Assembly: GCA_946549475.1 (NCBI GenBank)
Contig: CAMNQO010000095.1
Span: forward strand, 1 to 6,852
Source of the DNA: an uncultured Bacteroidales bacterium
Lineage (GTDB): Bacteria > Bacteroidota > Bacteroidia > Bacteroidales > UBA932
DNA length: 6,852 nucleotides
Direction of reading: 5' to 3'
Below, piece by piece: positions 1 through 6,059 of the stretch. The notes beneath the pieces are model-generated. The model saw nothing but the letters and a program-made list of their open reading frames with translations. It was not told where the DNA came from and made no database searches. Position numbers and translations under genes: made by a program. The stretch's first letter is position 1; every line of letters starts with the position of its first letter.

Positions 1-1304
1 AGCAGGTCCTGCCGCGAGGCGCTGCCGGAAGCGTCACGAACGATGACATTCAAACTCTTGCTGGTGCCGTAACGGACAAAAAGACCATTGTCAACCGACT
101 GGCTGAAATACAGCGTCGCAGGCTTCCCATAGACATAGAACTGCCCCGTATTGACGGACAGGCTACTGTTGGCCTCTGCACTGGCCGTAATCGTCACCCA
201 GCCTTTCTGCCTGGCCGTCACGATGCCGCTTTCGCTCACCGAGGCGATGCTGGGGTTGGAACTGGAGTAAACGACGGTCTTGTTATTGAGATTCTTCACA
301 TCGACCTTCAAGGCGATATTGTCATCGATAACGACTCCCGTTGAGACAAAACCGAGATCCATTTGTTCGCTCCAGGCAATGGAAGGCTCGCCTTCGTGAA
401 CGGTCAGTGTTTTCTGAATTCTGTTGTCCTTGCTCGTCTCCGATTCCCAGGTCAGGGTAATCGTCGTTTCGCCGGCCGACTTGGGAGAGACCGTAAATCC
501 ACTGTTGGCATAAGGCGCCACCGTTGCGACGGCCGGATTGCCGGATTCGACCGTGAAGGCCCTCCAGTTGGCAGATGGCGGAGTAAAGTTCAGGGAAACA
601 TAAAAGTCTTTGCCGATGGAGGTTTCCTCGACAAAGCTGTTCAGGCTGACCTCCGTAGGATAGATGGCCTTTTCGCCCACGGATACTTTTACGGAGGCGG
701 AAGCGTGGTGTGCATCCTTCGCCGTCACGGTGACGGTGGCATAGACGCCGGACGGCGTAACCGATTTGGGCGTCAGTTCTCCCGTCTCGGAGACGGAAAC
801 ATATTCAGTCCCGTCCGTAACCTTATACTCCAGACCGGCCCCCTGCGCATCATCCGGCTGAATGATCGGAGTCAGTTGATAGGGCTTACCCATCGAAAGG
901 GGCAGGGTTGAGGGAAGCGTGATGCTTTCCACATAGACGGTATGCACCCGAACCTGGCAGGTGGCGGTCGCCTTCGGCGTAAAGAAATCATCGATGGAGA
1001 CCAGCTTGGCCGTGATGACGGCGCTGCCGTTTTCGCCCTTGGCCGTGACGACGCCGTCCTTCACTTCCAGCAATTTGTCATCGCCGGACTCCCACAGGAC
1101 AAGCGCAGAAGCGGGGGAAAAAGTCGCCGTCAGCGTTTTGGACGCGCCCTGGCTGAGCGTAATGCTGCTCTCGGAAAGGCTCAGGAAATACCCCTGATCC
1201 TGCGGGTTACGCTGCTCTTTCTTGCAGCCGCCCGCAACGGACAAAACCAAAAGGATTGCGGTCAGTGCGGCCGCAATCCGAAAAGGAATATGATACTGTT
1301 TCAT
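1..1304 (-). CDS. Large lipoprotein with bacterial Ig-like (BIG2-type) repeats, 3' end outside window
   Basis: The reading frame is open for 434 codons from the ATG at 1304 to the left edge with no stop, so the C-terminus is missing. The N-terminus has a basic start, a hydrophobic stretch (about residues 10-24) and the lipobox VAGGC with Cys27, so it is predicted to be a lipid-anchored envelope protein. After a short linker come about four Ig-like beta-sandwich repeats at roughly residues 40-121, 123-210, 217-303 and 307-393, and the start of a fifth module. BIG2 hallmarks are clear in repeat 4 (YSSSNPSIASVSESGIVTA, then GWVTITA), repeat 3 (SGNPAVATV, then AGETTITLTW) and repeat 1 (LLEVKDGVVTAKGE). 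Such repeats usually act as spacers or adhesive modules on the cell surface. Which ligand or enzyme module it might carry cannot be told, as the rest is not visible. Its start lies 3 bases after the preceding porin-like gene, which suggests cotranscription and translational coupling. Confidence 0.9.
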   Translation of the reverse strand, partial: MKQYHIPFRIAAALTAILLVLSVAGGCKKEQRNPQDQGYFLSLSESSITLSQGASKTLTATFSPASALVLWESGDDKLLEVKDGVVTAKGENGSAVITAKLVSIDDFFTPKATATCQVRVHTVYVESITLPSTLPLSMGKPYQLTPIIQPDDAQGAGLEYKVTDGTEYVSVSETGELTPKSVTPSGVYATVTVTAKDAHHASASVKVSVGEKAIYPTEVSLNSFVEETSIGKDFYVSLNFTPPSANWRAFTVESGNPAVATVAPYANSGFTVSPKSAGETTITLTWESETSKDNRIQKTLTVHEGEPSIAWSEQMDLGFVSTGVVIDDNIALKVDVKNLNNKTVVYSSSNPSIASVSESGIVTARQKGWVTITASAEANSSLSVNTGQFYVYGKPATLYFSQSVDNGLFVRYGTSKSLNVIVRDASGSASRQDL

Positions 1305-1307
1305 CAA

Positions 1308-2237
1308 TTACAGATAATAATTCAGCGAGAAGCGCAGACCGAAGGTGTTGGTGCCGTAGAGCAGCGCATTGCTGCCGGGGCTGACCAGTTTGTTGTAGCG
1401 GTCCAAGCCGTCCTTGAAGGTGGAATAACCTTCATAAATCGTCCAGGTCTGGGGCTGGAACACGCCCATGATCGGGGTCATCGTCATACTCAGGGCGACG
1501 GACACGCGCGGCAGGCAGAACCACTCGATACCCATATCGACACTCAGGCCGAGGCCGTGGATATAGCCTTGGTTGTAACTTTCGACCGGATAAGCGACGG
1601 CGATACCGTTGGTGTTGGGCTCGAACTGGTTGAGGGTCGTATTGTCCTGGGGATTGGGCAGGGCCAAGAGGGGCATCGTCGAACGGGCCCAGCCGCCTTC
1701 CTTGGTCAGGGGATTGCCGTAGGTATAACTCATGCTGCCGCCGCCGATGGCGTACAGCAGGCCGGCGCCGAAGTTGAACTGGAAAGCGCCGATGTTCTTG
1801 TGAAATTCGGCGGCGACCCCGAAGGAGACGGAGTTGAGTTTGTTGTGAATCACATCGACGGTCTTGGCCTGGGACAGGGAATTCTGCCGCAGGGCGGCGT
1901 CGTCATCGACATACTCCTTGTAGTTGATGAGGCTGCCGGTGAAACCGATATTGCCCCTCACGGACAGATTCTCACTGACACGGTATTTGAGCATAAATGC
2001 GGCGAGAGGTTCCTTGCCGAGGATGAACATCTGCTTGGGGTCGGTGCCGAGTTTCTTGATATAGTCACCCGTATAATCACCGGTTGCCGGCTGGTAGCTT
2101 TTTTCGAGGGCCATCGGGTTGAAGGTGATACCGAAAGAGAAAGTGCCGGGCTTGGGCTGATAAGGGGCCTTTTTTTCCTGGGCGGAAAGCGTAAGAGTCG
2201 CAGCGCATGCGAGAAGGATGAGAATAATTTTTTTCAT
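1308..2237 (-). CDS. Predicted outer-membrane beta-barrel protein, unknown function
   Basis: This is a complete 309-residue protein. Residues 1-19 form a signal peptide that probably ends at SA|Q, a cleavage form common in Bacteroidota. The mature part alternates short amphipathic strands rich in Gly and aromatic residues (for example GTFSFGITFNP 31-41, LSVRGNIGFTG 91-101, FQFNFGAGLLYAIGGG 152-167, GLGLSVDMGIEWF 228-240) with polar loops rich in Asn, Asp and Gly. It ends in a strand, FGLRFSLNYYL, as expected for an outer-membrane barrel of about 8-12 strands. I do not recognise the family and no catalytic motif is visible. A Cys at residue 11 after LLA looks like a lipobox but sits too early in the hydrophobic segment. 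The gene lies between two lipoprotein genes with gaps of 5 and 3 bases, so it probably forms an envelope complex with them. The barrel call is an inference from sequence texture. Confidence 0.8.
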   Translation of the reverse strand: MKKIILILLACAATLTLSAQEKKAPYQPKPGTFSFGITFNPMALEKSYQPATGDYTGDYIKKLGTDPKQMFILGKEPLAAFMLKYRVSENLSVRGNIGFTGSLINYKEYVDDDAALRQNSLSQAKTVDVIHNKLNSVSFGVAAEFHKNIGAFQFNFGAGLLYAIGGGSMSYTYGNPLTKEGGWARSTMPLLALPNPQDNTTLNQFEPNTNGIAVAYPVESYNQGYIHGLGLSVDMGIEWFCLPRVSVALSMTMTPIMGVFQPQTWTIYEGYSTFKDGLDRYNKLVSPGSNALLYGTNTFGLRFSLNYYL

Positions 2238-2242
2238 AACGC

Positions 2243-2671
2243 TTAGTCTTTAACTTCTGTACAAGTAATGGTAGAGACCTCGTTCACATTCTTAGCCTTG
2301 ATGTTCGAGAAACTGACCTCCGAAGCCGTTCCCTCGAATTTGCCGAGCACAGGATGATTCACGGTCGCCTTGACAGAGAAAGAGGCTGTCTCTGTTCCGT
2401 ACTCGAGGGGAATCGCCACACTGTAGTATCCAGTGGCATTGGGGATGGCGGAAGTCGTCGCCTTGGTCTTCTTATTCGTAAAGGTGACGACCGTCCAGTC
2501 GCCTACGCCAGGTACGGTGTTGTTTTTCGCATTGAAATTGACCGAGCCATGGACATAGACGCGGGTGGGACAATCTACGCCCTCTATAGCGGAGGGCTGC
2601 AGTGTTTTCTTGCAGGACGCAAGAGACAGGACCGCAAATAGGGCCGCTGAAACAAGCAATAATTTCTTCAT
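2243..2671 (-). CDS. Small lipoprotein with predicted beta-sandwich fold, unknown function
   Basis: The protein has 142 residues. The start at 2671 is chosen because it begins a classic lipoprotein signal (MKKLLLVSAALFAVLSLASC, lipid-modified Cys20). The in-frame ATG at 2716 would add 15 polar residues and lies upstream of the predicted transcription start. The mature part is rich in Thr, Val and Ser, with beta-strand patterns such as VYVHGSVNF (38-46), WTVVTFTNKKT (59-69), TGYYSVAIPLEYG (80-92) and ASFSVKATVNHP (96-107). The pattern of an extracellular strand, a turn and then GYYSV-IP resembles carboxypeptidase-regulatory-like or Ig-like folds, but this is a texture match only. Cys34 and Cys137 could form a disulfide. 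It is the first gene of the three-gene envelope operon, 5 bases ahead of the barrel gene. No function can be assigned. Confidence 0.85.
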   Translation of the reverse strand: MKKLLLVSAALFAVLSLASCKKTLQPSAIEGVDCPTRVYVHGSVNFNAKNNTVPGVGDWTVVTFTNKKTKATTSAIPNATGYYSVAIPLEYGTETASFSVKATVNHPVLGKFEGTASEVSFSNIKAKNVNEVSTITCTEVKD

Positions 2672-2704
2672 CTTATTGGTAAGTTTTTGGGTTGCTTTAC
2701 CCTG

Positions 2705-2735
2705 CAAAGGTATCAAATATTTTCTTTATATGCAA
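2705..2735 (-). promoter_or_regulatory. Bacteroidota-type promoter for the three-gene envelope operon
   Basis: Read on the minus strand, TACCTTTG (2712-2705) is an exact match to the Bacteroidota -7 consensus TAnnTTTG. A TTG (2735-2733) lies 20 bases upstream, where the -33 element belongs. The region between is AT-rich, in contrast to the GC-rich genes around it. Transcription should start near 2698-2700, giving a leader of about 28 bases with no Shine-Dalgarno sequence before the ATG at 2671. Confidence 0.75.
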
Positions 2736-2746
2736 TTATCCAGCGG

Positions 2747-2759
2747 CCCGACGGTCGGG
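2747..2759 (-). terminator. Small hairpin after uvrC, weak terminator candidate
   Basis: Five bases past the uvrC stop the sequence forms a near-perfect inverted repeat (CCCGAC and GTCGGG around one base; realistically a 5-bp stem with a 3-base loop). It has no T-tract after it, so intrinsic termination would be poor. It may instead protect the mRNA end or be chance in GC-rich sequence. Confidence 0.3.
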
Positions 2760-2763
2760 AAGC

Positions 2764-4563
2764 TCAGCCGGCCAGCGCGGACTTGATGTCGCGGGCCAGC
2801 TTGTCCCCGGCGACGGCGGCAATCTCTTCTTCAGAGGCGGCCGCGATGCGGGGAACGGAGCCGAAATGCAGGATGAGTTTCTGCTCCATTTTTTCGCCCA
2901 CGCCTTTGATATCCCGCAGGGCCGAATGGATCTGGGCCTTGCTGCGGCGGTTGCGATGATGGGTGATATTGAAGCGGTGCGCTTCGTCGCGGGCCTGCTG
3001 GAGCAGTTTCAGGGCCAAGGAGTTGCGATCCAGAAACAAAGGGACGGGGTCGTTGGTGCGCACCACCTCTTCCAGCCGTTTGGCCAGTCCGACGACCATC
3101 AGCCGGTCCTGGATGCCCAGTTCGCAGAGGGCCTCCCAGGCACAGCCCAGCTGCCCCTTTCCGCCGTCGATGACCACCAGCTGGGGCAGGTCGTCGGGCG
3201 CTTCGGCCAGCAGGCGGGAATAGCGCCGGTTGACAATCTCCTTCATCGAGGCGAAGTCGTTGGCTCCCACGACGGTCTTGATGCAGAAATGACGATAGTC
3301 CTTCTTGGAGGGTTTGCCGCCCCGGAACACGACGCAGGCTGCCACGGGATTGGTTCCCTGAAGGTTGGAGTTGTCGAAACATTCGATATGCTCGGGCAGC
3401 CGTTCCATCCCCAAGGCCTGCTGCAGATCCCGCATCATGCGCTGATAATAGGCATCCGGATCGACTTGCTCGCTTTGCTTGAGCGCGTCAATCCGCAGGC
3501 GGGCGGCGTTGCGCATGCCCAGGTCCAGGAGCGCCAGTTTGTCACCCCGCGAAGGCATCGTGAAGCGCACGCCTTCCCATTCGATTTCCGGAAGGAAAGG
3601 CACCAGCACTTCCGGAGAAAGCCGTCCCAGCCGGCTCTCTATCTCCGCAATAAAGAACGCAAGCACATCTTCCCGGCTCTCGTCGATACGGGCCTGGAAA
3701 CGAAGATTGAGGCTTTGGATGACACTTCCTCCCTTGACCCGCATGAAATTGCCATAGGCATCCCCCTGGTCGAAAACGAGAGAGAAAACATCTGCCCTTA
3801 TGTCGGCCGTATTGACAATCAGCGATTTGCTGTAATGCTGCGAGAGGGCATCCAGCCATTGTTTGTAGCGCTGCGCCTCTTCGAAGTCCAGACGGGCGGC
3901 GGCATCGGCCATCGCCTCCTTATAATGGCGCATCAAATCCTTTCCACCTCCGTCCAGGATACTTTCCACGGCCGTCACCCATTGGGCATATTCCTTTTCA
4001 GACACCTTTCCCACACAACAACCGGCACAACTGCCGGTCTGCAATTTGAGGCAAGGACGGTACTTGCGCCGCAGGATGCCGTCGGAAGAGAGTTTGAGCT
4101 TGCAGTCCGCTCCCCGCAAAGGATAGAGAGAAAAGAACAGTTCCAGCAGGGCGTATGCGTGCTTTACGGAACTGTACGGCCCGAAATAGCGGTGCCTGCC
4201 GGCCTTATCGACCCGCCGGGTCAGGAAGATCCGGGGGAAAGGCTCGTTGCTGACGCAGATCCAGGGATAGGTCTTGGAGTCCTTGAGCAGGATGTTGTAC
4301 TTGGGCTTGTATTGCTTGATGAGATTGTTTTCCAACAAGAGCGCATCGGCCTCGCTGTCCACAATCGTATATTCGGCACGGGCGATGTGCGAGACCAGCA
4401 GGGCCGTCTTGCGGGTCAGGCGGGACGGATCGACGAAATACTGCGCCACCCTTTTGTGCAAGTCCTTGGCCTTGCCCACATAGATGACCGCCCCCGAAGC
4501 ATCGTAATAACGATATACTCCGGGGTTATGGGGAAACAGTTTGATGGTCTCGCGAATGTCCAT
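2764..4563 (-). CDS. uvrC: UvrABC system protein C, excision nuclease subunit
   Basis: UvrC makes both DNA incisions in nucleotide excision repair after UvrA and UvrB have located the lesion; it acts in the cytoplasm on the UvrB-DNA complex. The 599 residues match the usual length of about 600. The GIY-YIG nuclease domain fills about residues 12-92 (GVY at 15-17, YVG at 28-30, Arg38, Glu78, Asn90) and makes the 3' cut. Cys154, Cys171, Cys179 and Cys183 match the cluster linked to an iron-sulfur centre in E. coli UvrC. The UVR helical motif that binds UvrB is at about 224-240 (ARLDFEEAQRYKQWLDAL region). The RNase H-like nuclease for the 5' cut carries Asp397 (ECFDNSN), Asp466 (VVIDGGKGQL) and His529 (DEAHRF), so its triad is intact. 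Helix-hairpin-helix motifs end the protein (DIKGVGEK at 551-558). The start at 4563 is chosen because the family begins just before the GIY motif; the longer frame adds Arg/Pro-rich residues overlapping the upstream gene. It lies 64 bases after the thioredoxin gene and is probably cotranscribed with it. Confidence 0.97.
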   Translation of the reverse strand: MDIRETIKLFPHNPGVYRYYDASGAVIYVGKAKDLHKRVAQYFVDPSRLTRKTALLVSHIARAEYTIVDSEADALLLENNLIKQYKPKYNILLKDSKTYPWICVSNEPFPRIFLTRRVDKAGRHRYFGPYSSVKHAYALLELFFSLYPLRGADCKLKLSSDGILRRKYRPCLKLQTGSCAGCCVGKVSEKEYAQWVTAVESILDGGGKDLMRHYKEAMADAAARLDFEEAQRYKQWLDALSQHYSKSLIVNTADIRADVFSLVFDQGDAYGNFMRVKGGSVIQSLNLRFQARIDESREDVLAFFIAEIESRLGRLSPEVLVPFLPEIEWEGVRFTMPSRGDKLALLDLGMRNAARLRIDALKQSEQVDPDAYYQRMMRDLQQALGMERLPEHIECFDNSNLQGTNPVAACVVFRGGKPSKKDYRHFCIKTVVGANDFASMKEIVNRRYSRLLAEAPDDLPQLVVIDGGKGQLGCAWEALCELGIQDRLMVVGLAKRLEEVVRTNDPVPLFLDRNSLALKLLQQARDEAHRFNITHHRNRRSKAQIHSALRDIKGVGEKMEQKLILHFGSVPRIAAASEEEIAAVAGDKLARDIKSALAG

Positions 4564-4589
4564 AGACGGATGCGGGCTCCAAGGCGGGC

Positions 4590-4626
4590 GGCCGGGATCG
4601 TGCCGGGCCCGGGGAGGGTGCCGGCC
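4590..4626 (-). other. GC-rich foldable spacer between the thioredoxin gene and uvrC
   Basis: The 64-base spacer 4564-4627 is almost pure GC. It holds an inverted repeat (GGCCGG at 4590-4595, CCGGCC at 4621-4626) that encloses the 10-base palindrome CCGGGCCCGG (4603-4612). The heptamer GTGCCGG also occurs twice (4600-4606, 4618-4624). There is no T-tract, so it does not look like an intrinsic terminator. In the mRNA it could fold upstream of the uvrC start and limit ribosome access or act as an RNA-processing or stability element. It could also be chance in GC-rich DNA. Confidence 0.35.
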
Positions 4627-4627
4627 C

Positions 4628-5197
4628 CTACAAGCCCAGAGCTTTCTTGACGGCTTTCTCGATGCCGGCCCCCCGGAGGTTCTCTCCGACGACCCGGCCC
4701 TCGGGCGAAATGAGGATAATCTGGGGGATGCCTTCAATCCCATAGACCTGTGTGGGCACCTGGTTGGTCTTTTCGCTGCAGACAATCTGATGCCAGGTCA
4801 TTCCTTCCGCTTCGATGGCTTTCAGGGCATCGGCCGGCCGGTCCCAGACGGCGACGCTCACCATGTCGAAACCATCGCCGGCGTACTTCTCATAGACGGC
4901 CTTGAGGTTGGGGACTTCGCCGCGGCAGGGGCCGCACCAGGAAGCCCAGAAGTCCACCAGGACATATTTTCCCTGCCCCACATAGTCGGACAGGCGCACC
5001 GGCCGGGTGACGGCCTTTCCTTTATCATCGATGTACTGGACGGCATCCACCGAAAAATTGCGGTAGGCCCAGCCCTGCGGGGCCGGGTTTTGCGCGACGG
5101 CCGGCGTATGGGCGTCCGCCTGTGATGATGTCTTGTAAAGCAGCAGGCCGGCCAATAAAACGACGACAATGCCCGCAAGAATAGAGACCTTTTTCAT
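4628..5197 (-). CDS. TlpA/ResA-like membrane-anchored thioredoxin
   Basis: This 189-residue thiol-disulfide oxidoreductase is predicted to face the periplasm. One hydrophobic segment (about residues 4-21, ILAGIVVVLLAGLLLY) serves as a signal anchor or uncleaved signal; there is no lipobox. A linker rich in Ala, Pro and Gln leads to a thioredoxin fold at about 43-189. Key features are the strand YVLVDFWASWCGPC with redox Cys88 and Cys91, VPNLKAVYEKY after the active site, the conserved cis-proline at GIPQIIL (Pro158), and the strand GRVVGENLRG near the end. Cys140 (QIVCSE) is an extra cysteine. Family members reduce or shuffle disulfides, for example in cytochrome c maturation or outer-membrane protein folding, but no partner gene is nearby, so the substrate is open. 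The ATG at 5197 gives the signal anchor directly and sits about 12-14 bases after the predicted transcription start, without a Shine-Dalgarno sequence. It heads a probable two-gene unit with uvrC. Confidence 0.92.
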   Translation of the reverse strand: MKKVSILAGIVVVLLAGLLLYKTSSQADAHTPAVAQNPAPQGWAYRNFSVDAVQYIDDKGKAVTRPVRLSDYVGQGKYVLVDFWASWCGPCRGEVPNLKAVYEKYAGDGFDMVSVAVWDRPADALKAIEAEGMTWHQIVCSEKTNQVPTQVYGIEGIPQIILISPEGRVVGENLRGAGIEKAVKKALGL

Positions 5198-5215
5198 AAT
5201 CCGTTGAATTTGCCG

Positions 5216-5245
5216 CTAAGATACGAAAAAAGACCGGTCCGGCAA
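5216..5245 (-). promoter_or_regulatory. Bacteroidota-type promoter for the thioredoxin-uvrC unit
   Basis: On the minus strand TATCTTAG (5223-5216) fits the -7 consensus TAnnTTTG with one mismatch. A TTG (5245-5243) lies 19 bases upstream. The TTG falls in the loop side of the terminator hairpin that ends the ribosomal operon, and the spacer between the two elements contains the terminator's second arm and T-tract, so the two signals share sequence. The expected leader is only about 12-14 bases long. Confidence 0.6.
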
Positions 5246-5262
5246 TGACAGCCCGACCGGTC
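5226..5262 (-). terminator. Rho-independent terminator after rpsC
   Basis: On the minus strand GACCGGTC (5262-5255) pairs with GACCGGTC (5239-5232). After one mismatch, three more pairs (5253-5251 with 5243-5241) follow, closing a 7-base loop. Six T bases (5231-5226) follow directly. This is a textbook intrinsic terminator about 45 bases past the rpsC stop and marks the end of the ribosomal transcript here. Confidence 0.88.
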
Positions 5263-5307
5263 CGCTTTAAAATATAAGATTGCTAAAAAATCCGGAGTGA
5301 ATCGCGC

Positions 5308-6057
5308 TTATTTGCGCTCCTCGCGACGACCGCCACGGCGACCGCCCCGGCGTCCGTCACGGCTGCCGCGGCCCTGGGCCTGGGCGACTCCGGCGGCGAC
5401 ACCGGCGTTCGGGGAAAGGTCTTTCTTGCCATAGACCTCACCGTTGCAGATCCACACTTTGATGCCGAGCACACCGACTTTGGTGTGGGCTTCGGCCAAA
5501 GCATAGTCGATATCCGCACGGAAGGTATGGAGCGGAGTACGGCCTTCCTTGAACATCTCGTTGCGGGCCATCTCGGCGCCGCCGACACGACCGGCGATCT
5601 GGACCTTGATGCCTTCGGCACCGGTACGCATCGCGGTGGCAATCGCCATCTTGATGGCACGGCGGTAGGACACGCGGCCCTCGATCTGACGGGCGATGGA
5701 GTCGGCCACGATGTTGGCGTCCACCTCGGGCTTCTTGACTTCGAAGATGTTGATCTGGATGTCCTTGTTGGTGACTTTCTTCAACTCTTCTTTCAAGCCT
5801 TCCACATTCTTGCCGTCCTTGCCGATGATGAAACCGGGGCGGGCTGCGTGAATGGTGACGGTGACCAGTTTGAGCGTCCGTTCAATCACGATTTTGCTCA
5901 ACGAAGCCTTGGAAAGGCGGTTGACCAGGTACTGACGAATCTTATAATCCTCGGCGATGCGCTCCGCGTATTCGGCGCTGGAGCGTCCGATCCAGTTGGA
6001 GTCCCACCCGCGGGTGATGCCGATGCGGTTGCTGATAGGATTGGTTTTCTGTCCCAT
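5308..6057 (-). CDS. rpsC: 30S ribosomal protein S3
   Basis: S3 sits at the mRNA entry side of the small-subunit head and binds 16S rRNA. The protein has 249 residues, the length expected for Bacteroidota. The N-terminus MGQKTNPISNRIGITRGWDSNW is typical of the phylum. A KH RNA-binding domain spans about 38-106 with its GxxG loop at residues 79-82 (GKDG). The C-terminal S3 domain covers about 118-205 (RRAIKMAIATAMRTGAEGIKVQIAGR, and TPLHTFRADIDYA). The last 25 or so residues are a flexible Arg/Gly tail (GRRGGRRGGRR), a low-complexity extension also seen in varied form in relatives. Its start is 2 bases after the rplV stop, with a GGAGG 7 bases upstream. It is the last gene of the ribosomal cluster: a terminator follows where rplP would usually come. 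Confidence 0.98.
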   Translation of the reverse strand: MGQKTNPISNRIGITRGWDSNWIGRSSAEYAERIAEDYKIRQYLVNRLSKASLSKIVIERTLKLVTVTIHAARPGFIIGKDGKNVEGLKEELKKVTNKDIQINIFEVKKPEVDANIVADSIARQIEGRVSYRRAIKMAIATAMRTGAEGIKVQIAGRVGGAEMARNEMFKEGRTPLHTFRADIDYALAEAHTKVGVLGIKVWICNGEVYGKKDLSPNAGVAAGVAQAQGRGSRDGRRGGRRGGRREERK

Positions 6058-6059
6058 AA

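Noticed and set aside
2169..2175. A AAA AAG slippery heptamer in frame near the start of the barrel gene
   Set aside because: The -1 frame meets a stop after roughly 30 codons, no stimulatory stem or upstream Shine-Dalgarno sequence is evident, and Glu-Lys-Lys after a signal peptide is ordinary.
2205..2209. Possible lipobox (LLAC, Cys11) in the barrel protein
   Set aside because: The hydrophobic stretch before it is only about six residues and continues after the Cys to a good SA|Q cleavage site, so an ordinary signal peptide is more likely.
942..2246. 434-codon open frame on the plus strand opposite the barrel and Ig-repeat genes
   Set aside because: Both minus-strand genes share the same frame and avoid the reverse-complement stop codons, so this is a shadow. 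The same explanation holds for the plus-strand frames at 363-911, 4541-5125 and 5485-6198.
2672..2716. Upstream start for the small lipoprotein at 2716
   Set aside because: It lies upstream of the predicted transcription start and would put a polar segment ahead of a perfect lipoprotein signal peptide.
2692..4650. 652-codon open frame on the plus strand opposite uvrC
   Set aside because: It is in codon register with uvrC, so it stays open merely because uvrC avoids TTA, CTA and TCA codons, as GC-rich genes do. The product resembles no family.
4564..4785. Upstream extension of uvrC by 74 codons
   Set aside because: The added stretch is Arg/Pro-rich, overlaps the end of the thioredoxin gene and has no match to UvrC N-termini. 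The start at 4563 gives the normal length.
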